Positions 36,703-45,403 of a DNA stretch of 64,000 bases are shown piece by piece. Position numbers and translations under genes: made by a program. Under the pieces are notes generated by a model. That model searched no databases. It had not been told where the DNA came from and saw nothing but the letters and a program-made list of their open reading frames with translations. The number at the start of each line of letters is the position of its first letter. The first letter of the stretch is position 1. The DNA is from Sphingomonas radiodurans (GTDB lineage: Bacteria > Pseudomonadota > Alphaproteobacteria > Sphingomonadales > Sphingomonadaceae), in the NCBI RefSeq assembly GCF_020866845.1, contig NZ_CP086594.1:3500001-3564000 (forward strand), written 5' to 3'.

Positions 36703-37235
36703 GATGTGATCCATTCCTGTTCGGTGATGATGGCGTGCAGCGGCACGTCCCACGGGTCGGCCGGCACGTGCGCCACCTCCTGTACCGAAAACGCGACCCC
36801 GATGCGATGTGCGTTGGGCAAGCGTGCAAAGGCGCGATCGTAATACCCCGCACCCTGGCCGATGCGGCCAAGTACGCGATCGAACGCCACCAGCGGCGTC
36901 AGGACGAGATCGGGCATGACCTCGGCGGAGTCGTCCGGCGGCTGATGCAACCCCAGCGGCCCGATCACCAGCGCCGTCTCTCGCTGCCACGCAAGGAACC
37001 GCAGCGGCGTCGCGCGATCGACCACATGTGGCAGCGCGATCGTGCAGCCCGCCGCCTCGGCCGCAGCCATGAGCGGCGCCGGATCGGCCTCGCTGCCGAG
37101 CGGAACATAGCTTGCGACGATCATCCCAGGCGACATCAGCGCGCGCAATGGGTCCGGCACCTCGAGCGTCGGGAGAGATGCACCCAGCGCGTCGCGTGCC
37201 GCGCGGGCGGCAGCGCGAAGGGTGCGCTTGTCCAT
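36699..37235 (-). CDS. ygfA: 5-formyltetrahydrofolate cyclo-ligase
   Basis: About 178 residues. It converts 5-formyl-tetrahydrofolate to methenyl-tetrahydrofolate. The signature GRIGQGAGYYDRAF, the substrate loop PLVAFDRVLGRIG and the N-terminal KRTLRAAARAARDAL are present. Start at 37235 is chosen because the longer reading (37268) would run into the 6S RNA 3' end; neither has a clear ribosome-binding site. In many proteobacteria this gene lies directly behind the 6S RNA gene and is co-transcribed with it, as the arrangement here suggests. Confidence 0.85.
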   Translation of the reverse strand: MDKRTLRAAARAARDALGASLPTLEVPDPLRALMSPGMIVASYVPLGSEADPAPLMAAAEAAGCTIALPHVVDRATPLRFLAWQRETALVIGPLGLHQPPDDSAEVMPDLVLTPLVAFDRVLGRIGQGAGYYDRAFARLPNAHRIGVAFSVQEVAHVPADPWDVPLHAIITEQEWITS

Positions 37236-37261
37236 CTTATCGAAGGGGGAGGGTGACGGGC

Positions 37262-37410
37262 CCGCCATGGCCGTTTGCCGAGATATCCTCTGACGCGCGG
37301 TACGTCAGGTGGGGACCATGTACGTCAGGCCAGGGCCTGGGCAGGGACAGTCCCCTAGGATGAAGAATAGCCTCAGGGATATTTGTAGGCTCGCACCGGG
37401 CAGTTCCCGT
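37262..37410 (-). ncRNA. ssrS: 6S RNA
   Basis: The gap between zapA and ygfA on the minus strand folds by eye as 6S RNA does. A closing stem pairs AUAUCC-CUGA (37382-37373) with UCAG-A-GGAUAU (37293-37283); a central bubble of 15 bases on each side (37358-37372 and 37294-37308) follows; an inner stem pairs UAGGGGAC (37357-37350) with GUCCCCAC (37316-37309); an apical hairpin caps it. The zapA-ssrS-ygfA order is the classic position of this gene. 6S RNA mimics an open promoter and binds housekeeping RNA polymerase in stationary phase. End points are approximate. Confidence 0.75.
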
Positions 37411-37420
37411 CGCGACTAAT

Positions 37421-37723
37421 CTAGTCATTCGCGCGCTCGCGCTCAAGGGCCGATGCAAGCTTCTCGAGGCGCTCGGCGACGCTTTCCAGGGCCGCATCGC
37501 CGCCCGACGCGCTCGCCTGTTCCTGCGCATCGACCAGCTCGTCCGCGAGCATGAGCGCGATTAGCAGCAGCACGCGTGCCGTGCCCGCGTCGCCGGCGGC
37601 GCGTTCGGCCTGTGCCCACCGCGCATCCAGCATCGCGCCCAGCGCCGTGACCTGCGCTTCCTCGCCGTCGCGGCAGTTCACCGGCCAGCGACTACCGCCG
37701 ATTTCGAGCATTACGCGCGCCAT
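37421..37723 (-). CDS. zapA: Cell division protein ZapA
   Basis: A 100-residue protein with the ZapA pattern: N-terminal strand [19 protein letters not shown], then [12 protein letters not shown] and a long C-terminal helix that forms a coiled coil. ZapA bundles FtsZ filaments at midcell. It overlaps the upstream coiled-coil gene by one base (TGATG) and precedes the 6S RNA. Confidence 0.85.
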   Translation of the reverse strand: MARVMLEIGGSRWPVNCRDGEEAQVTALGAMLDARWAQAERAAGDAGTARVLLLIALMLADELVDAQEQASASGGDAALESVAERLEKLASALERERAND

Positions 37724-37917
37724 CAGTTCGGCTCCTGCGCGATGTCGGGATCCTGCGAGATGATCGCATCGATCGACGCGATGGCATCGGTCACTTCGCT
37801 GCGCAGCGCGTCATGCCGCTGGCGCAGGCCGGTATTCTCCCGTTCGCGGCGTTCGATCGCCGCCTCGATGCGCCTGATCGCGGCGTCTATCCGCGTCACA
37901 GCGTCACTATTCGTCAT
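37723..37917 (-). CDS. Small coiled-coil protein upstream of zapA
   Basis: A 64-residue, highly charged helical protein ([20 protein letters not shown] and onward), almost entirely predicted coiled coil. Its stop overlaps the zapA ATG, so a ZapB-like partner of ZapA or another divisome helper is possible, by position only. It diverges from gap with 123 bases between. Confidence 0.6.
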   Translation of the reverse strand: MTNSDAVTRIDAAIRRIEAAIERRERENTGLRQRHDALRSEVTDAIASIDAIISQDPDIAQEPN

Positions 37918-38040
37918 GCGTCCGAATTAGGACCGCTCCGGGACATCGGCAAGTCCCACCTGTCCCACGCGGTTGACGCGCGGCGCATCCGTCGCGCAAA
38001 GGCGCGCGAGATATTCGAGACGAGCGGAGAATCGGGCGGC

Positions 38041-39042
38041 ATGACGAAAGTTGCGATCAACGGTTTCGGGCGCATCGGCCGCCTCGTGGCACGTGCGATG
38101 CTGGAGCGCGGCAGCGATCTCGAGCTGGTGACGATCAACGATCTCGCCGATGCCAAGTCAAACGCCTGGCTGTTCAGCCGCGACAGCGTCCACGGCAAAT
38201 ATCCCGGCACCGTCTCCGCCGACGGCAATGATCTCGTCATCGACGGCAAGCGCGTCCGCGTGACGGCCGAGCGCGATCCCGCGAACCTGCCGCACGCCGA
38301 GATGGGCGTCGACATCGTGCTCGAATGCACCGGCTTCTTCACCGACCGCCCGAGCGCACAAAAGCACATCGATGCCGGTGCCAAGAAGGTGCTGATCTCG
38401 GCGCCGGCCAAGGGCGTTGACCTCACCGTCGTCTATGGCGTGAACCACGACAAGCTCGAAGCCGGCCACACCATCGTCTCGAACGCATCGTGCACCACCA
38501 ATTGCCTCGCGCCGGTCGCCAAAGTGCTGAACGATGCGATCGGCATCGAGCGCGGCCTGATGACGACGATCCACGCCTATACCAACGATCAGAAGATCCT
38601 CGATCAGATCCATCCCGATATGCGCCGTGCCCGCGCGGCGGCGATGAACATCATCCCGACAACCACTGGCGCTGCGCGCGCCGTCGGCGAAGTGCTGCCC
38701 GAGCTCAAGGGCAAGCTCGATGGCTCCGCGATCCGCGTGCCCGTGCCCGACGGCAGCCTCGTCGACCTGACGTTCACGCCCAAGCGCGACACCAGCGTCG
38801 AGGAAGTAAACGCGCTGCTCAAGGCCGCGGCGGAAGGCCCGATGGAAGGCGTACTGTTCTTCTCCGACGAGCCGCTCGTCTCGATCGACATCGTCCACAC
38901 GCCCTATTCGTCGACCGTCGACAGCCTCGAAACCGCCGTGATCGACGGCAAGCTTGTCCGCGTCGTCAGCTGGTACGACAATGAATGGGGCTTCTCGAAC
39001 CGCATGGTCGATACCGCCGCGCTGATGGCGAAGCTGGGGTGA
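38041..39042 (+). CDS. gap: Glyceraldehyde-3-phosphate dehydrogenase, type I
   Basis: A 333-residue glycolytic enzyme. It has the Rossmann start [16 protein letters not shown], a catalytic Cys151 in SNASCTTNC, an active-site His in [10 protein letters not shown], and the C-terminal [14 protein letters not shown]. Asp34 in INDLAD suggests NAD rather than NADP use. It oxidises the GAP released by the KDPG aldolase of the 12.6 kb operon. The ATG at 38041 starts exactly at the fold. Its stop overlaps the MOSC gene's GTG. Confidence 0.96.
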   Translation: MTKVAINGFGRIGRLVARAMLERGSDLELVTINDLADAKSNAWLFSRDSVHGKYPGTVSADGNDLVIDGKRVRVTAERDPANLPHAEMGVDIVLECTGFFTDRPSAQKHIDAGAKKVLISAPAKGVDLTVVYGVNHDKLEAGHTIVSNASCTTNCLAPVAKVLNDAIGIERGLMTTIHAYTNDQKILDQIHPDMRRARAAAMNIIPTTTGAARAVGEVLPELKGKLDGSAIRVPVPDGSLVDLTFTPKRDTSVEEVNALLKAAAEGPMEGVLFFSDEPLVSIDIVHTPYSSTVDSLETAVIDGKLVRVVSWYDNEWGFSNRMVDTAALMAKLG

Positions 39043-39584
39043 CTGAGCCCGGCCGCCTCCTCGGGATCGCGCGGCACGTGCGTCCCAAGGCACCGATTGA
39101 GGTGATCGAGGCGGCCGAGGTGACGCTCGAAGGCGGCATCGCTGGCGATTATCGCGGCGGCATGCGCCGCAAGCCGTACAAGCGCCAGGTCACGCTGATC
39201 GAGCGCACCGACTGGGAGGCCGCGATGGCCGACATCGGCGCGACGCTCGCATGGCACGAGCGTCGCGCGAACCTGCTGGTCGATATCGATCTGCCGCAAG
39301 TGCCCGGTGCGCGCATTCGGATCGGCAGCGACGTCGTGCTCGAAGTCACAGGCAAGGACGATCCGTGCACGCGCATGGAGGCGATCGCCCCCGGCCTCGA
39401 AGCGGCGCTCACGCCCGACTGGCGCGGCGGCGTGTGTACGAAAGTGATGCAGGGCGGCCAGATTGCCGTCGGCGACCCGATCAGGATCGAAGAACCATGG
39501 CCAAGTCATTCCGCACGCTCGACGACATCGCTGACGGATTCCCCGATCTTCGCGGCAAGCGAGTCCTCGTCCGCGAGGACCTGA
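39039..39584 (+). CDS. MOSC-domain protein
   Basis: A 181-residue protein with the MOSC core: [37 protein letters not shown] and the conserved cysteine in [13 protein letters not shown] proteins are sulfur carriers or act with molybdenum cofactor. The GTG start overlaps the gap stop (GTGA). The last 29 residues, after about WPSHSAR, read through the first 88 bases of pgk, are serine/threonine-rich and not part of the domain; the stop has apparently moved downstream. Confidence 0.8.
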   Translation: MTEPGRLLGIARHVRPKAPIEVIEAAEVTLEGGIAGDYRGGMRRKPYKRQVTLIERTDWEAAMADIGATLAWHERRANLLVDIDLPQVPGARIRIGSDVVLEVTGKDDPCTRMEAIAPGLEAALTPDWRGGVCTKVMQGGQIAVGDPIRIEEPWPSHSARSTTSLTDSPIFAASESSSART

Positions 39585-40699
39585 ACGTCCCCTTCGCCGA
39601 TGGTGCGGTGACCGACGATACGCGGCTCCGCGCGACGGTCGCCACCGTCTCCGAACTCGCCGACAAGGGCGCGATCGTCCTGGTGTTGGCGCATTTCGGT
39701 CGCCCCAAGGGCGTGCCGAGCCCGGATCTGTCGCTCGCGCAGATCATTCGACCCTATTCGGCCGTGCTCGGCCGCTCGGTGCGCTACGTCGATTGGGAAG
39801 GCGATGCGGCGAACGTCGCAATGCTCCAGCCCGGCGACATTGCGGTGCTCGAGAACACGCGTTTCTTCAGCGGTGAGGAAAAGAACGATCCCGCCGTCGT
39901 CGCACGCTTCGCCGCTTTGGGGGATCTCTACGTCAACGACGCTTTCTCCGCCGCACACCGCGCGCACGCCTCGACCGAGGGGCTCGCGCGCGCGCTTCCG
40001 GCCTTTGCTGGCCGCGCGATGGAAGCCGAACTCGTCGCGCTCGAAAAGGCGCTCGGCGCACCCGAACATCCGGTCGCCGCGGTCGTCGGCGGCGCGAAGG
40101 TCTCGACAAAGCTCGATGTGCTCAAGCACCTCGTCGGCAAGGTCGATCACCTGATCATCGGCGGCGGCATGGCGAACACCTTCCTCGCCGCGCGCGGCGT
40201 GAACGTCGGCAAGAGCCTGTGCGAGCATGACCTGACCGGCACTGCCGACGAGATCCTCGAAGCCGCCGACCGTGCCGGCTGCACCGTCCATTTGCCGTAC
40301 GACGTGGTGGTGGCGAAGGAATTCCGCGCCAACCCGCCGATCCGCACCGTCAACGTCCACGAGGTCGCGGCCGATGAGATGATCCTCGACGTCGGCCCCG
40401 CCGCGGTCGAGGCGCTCGGCGATGTCCTGAAGAACTGCCGCACGCTCGTATGGAACGGCCCGATGGGCGCCTTCGAAACCGCGCCATTCGACGCTGCCAC
40501 CGTGGCACTTGCGAAGACCGCCGCGGCGCTGACGGTCGACGGCAGCCTCGTCTCGGTCGCTGGCGGCGGCGATACTGTGTCGGCGCTCAACCACGCCGGC
40601 GTGGCGGACGACTTCACCTTTGTCTCGACTGCGGGCGGCGCCTTCCTGGAATGGATGGAAGGCCGCGACCTCCCCGGCGTCGCCGCGCTCAAGCGGTAA
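39497..40699 (+). CDS. pgk: Phosphoglycerate kinase
   Basis: A 400-residue two-domain kinase making ATP from 1,3-bisphosphoglycerate. Seen: [19 protein letters not shown] near the N-terminus, [31 protein letters not shown] and the C-terminal [13 protein letters not shown] with the nucleotide-binding stretch WNGPMGAFE. The ATG at 39497 has AGGAT just upstream and lies inside the end of the MOSC gene. It ends before the palindromic element E, converging on the GMC gene. Confidence 0.96.
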   Translation: MAKSFRTLDDIADGFPDLRGKRVLVREDLNVPFADGAVTDDTRLRATVATVSELADKGAIVLVLAHFGRPKGVPSPDLSLAQIIRPYSAVLGRSVRYVDWEGDAANVAMLQPGDIAVLENTRFFSGEEKNDPAVVARFAALGDLYVNDAFSAAHRAHASTEGLARALPAFAGRAMEAELVALEKALGAPEHPVAAVVGGAKVSTKLDVLKHLVGKVDHLIIGGGMANTFLAARGVNVGKSLCEHDLTGTADEILEAADRAGCTVHLPYDVVVAKEFRANPPIRTVNVHEVAADEMILDVGPAAVEALGDVLKNCRTLVWNGPMGAFETAPFDAATVALAKTAAALTVDGSLVSVAGGGDTVSALNHAGVADDFTFVSTAGGAFLEWMEGRDLPGVAALKR

Positions 40700-40711
40700 G
40701 CTTCCCCACAG

Positions 40712-40796
40712 GCGTCATCCCAGCGAAAGCTGGGATCGCCCGCGGCTCGCGCACCGGTCCATGACTGAGCGACCCCAGCTTTCGCGGGGTGACGAA
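40712..40796. repeat. Paired palindrome element E (pgk - GMC gap)
   Basis: Two inverted arms: the first, 40712-40738, holds ATCCCAGC-gaaa-GCTGGGAT; the second, 40769-40796, holds CCCCAGC-tttc-GCGGGG, similar when reversed, each flanked by GTCA / TGAC. This is another subfamily, distinct from A-D, and it fills the gap between convergent genes, where it may also help end transcription. Confidence 0.8.
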
Positions 40797-40802
40797 TGTC
40801 GC

Positions 40803-42419
40803 CTAAGCCGCCAGCGCCGCCTTCACCTTCACCCCGCGGATCATATCCGCGGCCTTCTCCGCGATCATGATCGTCGGCGCATTCGTGTTCGATCCCACCA
40901 GCGTCGGCATCACCGATGCATCGACGACGCGCAGCCCGTCGAGCCCACGCACGCGCAACTGCGCATCGACCACCGCCATCTTGTCGCCGTCCGCGCCCAT
41001 CTTGCACGTGCCCACTGGGTGGTAGATCGTCTCCGAGTTCGCCCGCACCCACGCGTCGATCTCGGCGTCGGTCTGCACGTCGCGCCCCGGGGTGATCTCG
41101 TCACCGCGATACGGATCGAGCGCCGCCTGATACGCCACCTCGCGACCGATATGGACGCAGTCGCGCATCACCCGCCGGTCGACCTCGCTCGCCAGGTAAT
41201 TGGCGAAGATCAGCGGATCGGCATTGGGATCGGCCGAGGCAAGCCCGATGCGCCCGCGGCTCTCGGGCCGCAGCTGGCAGAGGTGGAACGAGAAGCCGTC
41301 CGCCTTTACCCGCGTCCTGCCGTGATCCTTCATGATCGCCAGCACGCCGTGGATCTGCACGTCCGGCCGCGACAGCCCCTCGCGCGAGGAGATGAACGCG
41401 CCCGATTCGAGGAACTGCTGCCGCCCGAGCCCGGTGCCGCGCGTCAGATACTCCAGCCCCACGCGCAGCTGGCGCAGCCCCTTCGTCTGCGAAAACGCCG
41501 TCATCAGCCCGCGGCTGTGCCAGCTCATGATGATGTCGAGATGGTCCTGCAGATTCTCGCCGACGCCCGGCAGATCATGCACCGGCTGCACCCCGGCGTC
41601 CTTCAGCGCAGCGGCGTTCCCGATGCCGGACAGCTGCAGGATGTGCGGGCTTTGCACCGCACCGGCGCACAGGATCGCCTCGCCGTGCACCTCGACGCGC
41701 TGGGCGCGCTTGTCCTTGATGTAATCGACCGCGACCGCGCGCCCTCCCGCAACCACGATGCCCGCCGTCCGCGCATCGGTGATCACCGTCAGGTTCGTGC
41801 GCGATTCGATCGGCCGCAGATACGCCGCCGCGGTCGACCAGCGCTGGCCGTTGGCGATCGTCAGGTCGTAACGCCCGAAGCCCTCCTGGCTCGCGCCGTT
41901 GAAGTTCTCGGTGACGGGATAGCCAGCCTGCCGCCCGGCCTCGATCAGTGCATCATGGAACGGTGAGTCGCTCTCGCCGCCCGAGATCGTCAGCGGCCCG
42001 TCGCTGCCGTGCAGGTCGCCGCCACGATGATGCCCTTCGAGCTTGCGGAAATACGGCAGCACGTCGCCCCACGCCCAGCCGGTCAGCCCCATCTGGCGCC
42101 ACTCGTCGAAATCCTGCGGGTGGCCGCGGGTATAGACCATGCCGTTGATCGCCGACGATCCGCCGAGCCCGCGACCACGCGGCCACCACAGACGTCGGTT
42201 GTCGAGGTGCGGCTCGGGCTGCGTCCAGAAGCCCCAATTATGCTTGTTCTTGGCCTTGATCAGGCTGCCGACGCCGGCCGGCATCCGCACGAGCATCTCC
42301 TTGTTCGCGCCGCCCGCCTCGAGCAGGCAGACGCTGACCGCTGGGTCCTCGCTCAGCCGCGCGGCAAGCGTGCAGCCGGCCGAACCGCCGCCGATGATGA
42401 CGTAATCGAAACCCGACAT
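40803..42419 (-). CDS. GMC-family FAD oxidoreductase (choline dehydrogenase-like)
   Basis: About 538 residues. The FAD loop GGGSAG is at 10-15, with the adenine-binding Glu in LLEAGG; the GMC signature RGRGLGGSSAINGMVYTRG, GENLQDHLD and the C-terminal active-site pair around YHPVGTCKMG and NTNAPTIMIAEKAADMI are present. Such enzymes oxidise alcohols to aldehydes. GGAGAG lies about six bases before the ATG at 42419. It is the last gene of the tetR-quinone oxidoreductase-GMC operon; alcohol substrate unknown. Confidence 0.88.
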   Translation of the reverse strand: MSGFDYVIIGGGSAGCTLAARLSEDPAVSVCLLEAGGANKEMLVRMPAGVGSLIKAKNKHNWGFWTQPEPHLDNRRLWWPRGRGLGGSSAINGMVYTRGHPQDFDEWRQMGLTGWAWGDVLPYFRKLEGHHRGGDLHGSDGPLTISGGESDSPFHDALIEAGRQAGYPVTENFNGASQEGFGRYDLTIANGQRWSTAAAYLRPIESRTNLTVITDARTAGIVVAGGRAVAVDYIKDKRAQRVEVHGEAILCAGAVQSPHILQLSGIGNAAALKDAGVQPVHDLPGVGENLQDHLDIIMSWHSRGLMTAFSQTKGLRQLRVGLEYLTRGTGLGRQQFLESGAFISSREGLSRPDVQIHGVLAIMKDHGRTRVKADGFSFHLCQLRPESRGRIGLASADPNADPLIFANYLASEVDRRVMRDCVHIGREVAYQAALDPYRGDEITPGRDVQTDAEIDAWVRANSETIYHPVGTCKMGADGDKMAVVDAQLRVRGLDGLRVVDASVMPTLVGSNTNAPTIMIAEKAADMIRGVKVKAALAA

Positions 42420-42456
42420 AACTCTCTCCATTCGTATTTATTGACGGGCCGGGGCC

Positions 42457-43416
42457 TCAGGGGACCAGCACGATCTTTCCCACCATCTCGCTGCGCTGCA
42501 TCGCCTCGAAGGCGTCGCGCCACTGGTCGAGCGGATATTCGGCATGCACGCGCGGCCGGATCTTGCCCTCTTCCGCCAGCCGCCAGATCGCCGCCTGATT
42601 CTCGCGCCCCTTGTCGGGGAACTGCCGGCCGTATTCGCCCGCGCGCACGCCGATCACCGAAAAGCCCTTGATCAGCGGCATGTTGGTCGAAACGGTCGCG
42701 ATCCGCCCCGAGGTGAAGCCGATCACGCACAGTCGCCCGCCGAACGCGATCGCGCGCACCGATTCGTCGAACACGTCGCCACCGACCGGATCGTAGATCA
42801 CGTCAGCGCCGCCGCCGGTGATCTCCTTCACCGCCTCGCGGAAGCCCGGCGCCGGCAGCACCGCCTCGACGCCGTATTCGGCCTCGACCACCCGCAGCTT
42901 GTCCGCCGATCGCGACGTCGCGATCACCTTCGCGCCGAGCGCCTTGGCGAGATCCACCGCAGCCAGTCCCACGCCACCGGTCGCGCCATGCACCAGCACC
43001 CATTCGCCGGGCTCGACCTTCGCCAGCCGTACCAGCGCGACATATGCCGTCAGATACGCCGCGCCGACCCCCGCCGCCTCGCCGAACGACAGATGCGCCG
43101 GCTTGCGCCGCACCACCGCCGCGTCGACCAGCGCGTATTCCGCAAAGCCGCCCAACCGCGTGCCCGCTATTACCGCGTCGCCCGTCGCGAACCCGTCGCC
43201 GGCAATCACTTCGCCCGCCACTTCCATCCCAGGCGAGAAGGGCAGCGGCGGCTTCATCTGATATTCGCCGCGCGTCATCAGCAGGTCGGGAAAGTTCAAC
43301 GCCGCCGCCTTCACACGGATCAATACCTTGCCGGGGGCAGGGGCCAAGTCCGGCACGTCGACCAGCGCAGTCCCCGACAGATCGGGCGAGAGGGTCGCAA
43401 CCACCAGCGCCTTCAT
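42457..43416 (-). CDS. Zinc-free MDR NADPH:quinone oxidoreductase
   Basis: A 319-residue enzyme of the quinone oxidoreductase / enoyl reductase branch of the medium-chain family. The N-terminal GroES-like domain (ALNFPDLLMTRGEYQ, FSPGMEVAGEV) lacks the zinc ligands, and the Rossmann domain has VHGATGGVGLAAVDLAKA. It may reduce quinones or 2-enoyl-CoA compounds. The ATG overlaps the tetR stop (ATGA), placing it under that regulator. The GMC gene follows 37 bases later. Confidence 0.85.
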   Translation of the reverse strand: MKALVVATLSPDLSGTALVDVPDLAPAPGKVLIRVKAAALNFPDLLMTRGEYQMKPPLPFSPGMEVAGEVIAGDGFATGDAVIAGTRLGGFAEYALVDAAVVRRKPAHLSFGEAAGVGAAYLTAYVALVRLAKVEPGEWVLVHGATGGVGLAAVDLAKALGAKVIATSRSADKLRVVEAEYGVEAVLPAPGFREAVKEITGGGADVIYDPVGGDVFDESVRAIAFGGRLCVIGFTSGRIATVSTNMPLIKGFSVIGVRAGEYGRQFPDKGRENQAAIWRLAEEGKIRPRVHAEYPLDQWRDAFEAMQRSEMVGKIVLVP

Positions 43417-44003
43417 GACCGCGCGGGCACCGCGACCATGATGTCGAGCAGCGAATCGAACAGCGATGCCATGTCGAGATGCGGCGCATGCACCTTGCTC
43501 AGCCCCAGCGTGATGAGGCCGTAAGCGCGCACTTCCGCCTCGGCGCGCGAAAAGCCCGTCTGCATCAGGCTGCGCGCGAGGAAATCGAGCATCAGCTCGT
43601 CGTGTCGCTCCACCGCGCTTCGAGCACGCGGATCACTTTCCGCCCAGGCGCGCATCGCCACTGCGATCCGAGAGGCGCCGCGCCGCCGTACCGTCTGGCC
43701 GAGCAGCCGGATACGCCCGATCGGATCGGCGGTTGCGCGCTCCAGCGCCGCGATCAGGTCACTCACCTGATCCTCGGCGAAATACGTCGCGAGCTTCCCC
43801 TGATAATCGTCGAAGTCGCGGAAATGGTGATAGAAACTTCCGGTCGAAACGCGCAGCTCCTCGGCCAGCGGCCGCAGCTTGAGCGCCCGCAATCCGCCGC
43901 GCCGCAGCAGCGATTGTCCCGCCTCCAGCCAGTCGCGCGGCGTCAGATCGGGGGTGCGTACGGGCAACGCGATTGGTCCCGAAACTGGCAGCACGCTTGA
44001 CAT
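43413..44003 (-). CDS. TetR-family transcriptional regulator
   Basis: A 196-residue repressor. The helix-turn-helix lies near residues 35-60 (LRALKLRPLAEELRVSTGSFYHHF), typical of TetR, and the C-terminal part is an all-helical ligand domain. The start at 44003 begins a compact N-terminus; longer readings would cover the operator. It is divergent from the thiolase gene, and the inverted repeat at 44013-44028 between them is the likely binding site. It leads the minus-strand operon, so it probably represses itself. Confidence 0.88.
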   Translation of the reverse strand: MSSVLPVSGPIALPVRTPDLTPRDWLEAGQSLLRRGGLRALKLRPLAEELRVSTGSFYHHFRDFDDYQGKLATYFAEDQVSDLIAALERATADPIGRIRLLGQTVRRRGASRIAVAMRAWAESDPRARSAVERHDELMLDFLARSLMQTGFSRAEAEVRAYGLITLGLSKVHAPHLDMASLFDSLLDIMVAVPARS

Positions 44004-44012
44004 CCCTTGTAC

Positions 44013-44028
44013 CATAACGAAGGTTATG
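44013..44028. promoter_or_regulatory. Likely TetR operator
   Basis: CATAAC-GAAG-GTTATG, a perfect 6-bp inverted repeat with a four-base centre, in the 86-base gap between the divergent tetR and thiolase genes. It lies ten bases before the tetR ATG and about 60 before the thiolase ATG, where a repressor would block both promoters. Its function is inferred from position and symmetry. Confidence 0.7.
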
Positions 44029-44089
44029 CCGGAAATCCGCGCCGGTAAAGGGACCGCGGGTTGTAGGTTTTCTGGAGAGGTTCGCAGCA

Positions 44090-45349
44090 ATGGCCGACGC
44101 TTACATCATCGACGCCGTCCGCACCCCGCGCGGCATCGGCAAGCAGGGCAAGGGCGCGCTCGCGCACATGCACCCGCAGCATCTTGCCGCCACCGTGCTC
44201 AAGGCGATCAAGGAGCGCAACAACCTCAACACCGAGGAAGTCGACGACATCATCTGGTCGACCAGCACGCAGCGCGGCAAGCAGGGTGGCGATCTGGGCC
44301 GCATGGCCGCGCTCGACGCCGGCTATGACGTCAAGGCCTCGGGCACCACGCTCGATCGCTTCTGCGGCGGTGGCATCACTGCGGTGAACTTCGCCGCGGC
44401 ACAGATCATGTCCGGCATGGAAGATCTCGTCATCGCCGGCGGCACCGAGATGATGAGCCTCACTGCGGCGATGGGCGCCGAGGACATGGAGAGCGGCAAG
44501 ACTCCGCTCGGTATGGGCTCGGGCAACGAGCGACTGAACCTCAATCATCCGCAATCGCACCAGGGCATCTGCGGCGATGCGATCGCCAGCATGGAAGGCA
44601 TCACGCGCGAGCAGCTCGACAACGCCGGCCTCGAAAGCCAGCAGAAGGCCGCTGTCGCAATCGCCGAGGGCCGGTTCGACAAGTCGATCGTCCCAGTCGT
44701 CGACGACGAGGGCAACGTCGTGCTCGCGAAGGACGAATTCCCGCGCCCGCAGACCACGGCAGAAGGCCTCGCCGCGCTCAAGCCGTCGTTCGCTGCGATG
44801 GCCGACATGCCGTACAACAAGTCCGGCGACACGTTCCGCACGCAGATCAACCGCAAGTATCCTGACCTCGAGATCCAGCATTTCCACCATGCCGGCAATT
44901 CGTCGGGCGTGGTCGATGGCGCGGCCGCGGTGCTGCTCGCCTCGAAGGAATATGCCGACAAGATGGGCTGGAAGCCGCGCGCACGGATCGTGGCGATGGC
45001 GAACATCGGCGATGATCCAACGCTCATGCTCAACGCCCCGGTGCCGGCCGCGAAGAAGGTGCTGGCGAAGGCTGGCCTGACGATCGACGACATTGACCTG
45101 TTCGAGATCAACGAGGCTTTCGCTGTCGTTTCCGAGAAGTTCATCCGAGATCTCGAAATCCCGCGCGAGAAGGTGAACGTCAACGGCGGTTCGATCGCGC
45201 TCGGCCACCCGATCGGCGCAACCGGATCGATCCTGATCGGCACGATCGTCGACGAGCTGGAGCGTCAGAACAAGCGCTATGGCCTCGTCACGATGTGCGC
45301 GGCGGGCGGCATGGCCCCCGCGATCATCGTCGAACGCCTCGATAGCTGA
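44090..45349 (+). CDS. Acetyl-CoA acyltransferase (thiolase)
   Basis: A 419-residue thiolase. The nucleophile Cys92 is in DRFCGGGITA, the His in GHPIGATGS, and the second active-site cysteine in CAAGGMAPA. The family includes degradative 3-ketoacyl-CoA thiolases and acetoacetyl-CoA thiolases; the segment here is nearer the former. It is the first gene of a plus-strand operon with two acyl-CoA ligases and is probably controlled by the divergent TetR protein. A GGAGAGG about 10 bases upstream supports the ATG. Confidence 0.9.
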   Translation: MADAYIIDAVRTPRGIGKQGKGALAHMHPQHLAATVLKAIKERNNLNTEEVDDIIWSTSTQRGKQGGDLGRMAALDAGYDVKASGTTLDRFCGGGITAVNFAAAQIMSGMEDLVIAGGTEMMSLTAAMGAEDMESGKTPLGMGSGNERLNLNHPQSHQGICGDAIASMEGITREQLDNAGLESQQKAAVAIAEGRFDKSIVPVVDDEGNVVLAKDEFPRPQTTAEGLAALKPSFAAMADMPYNKSGDTFRTQINRKYPDLEIQHFHHAGNSSGVVDGAAAVLLASKEYADKMGWKPRARIVAMANIGDDPTLMLNAPVPAAKKVLAKAGLTIDDIDLFEINEAFAVVSEKFIRDLEIPREKVNVNGGSIALGHPIGATGSILIGTIVDELERQNKRYGLVTMCAAGGMAPAIIVERLDS

Positions 45350-45403
45350 TCAGCAAAATGTGCCGCGAGCGGGCCGATAGCGCCCGCCGCGGTGGAGAGA
45401 CAC

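Noticed and set aside
40700-40802. A possible small RNA gene in the pgk-GMC gap
   Set aside because: The structure is explained by the paired palindrome element E; no promoter was seen.
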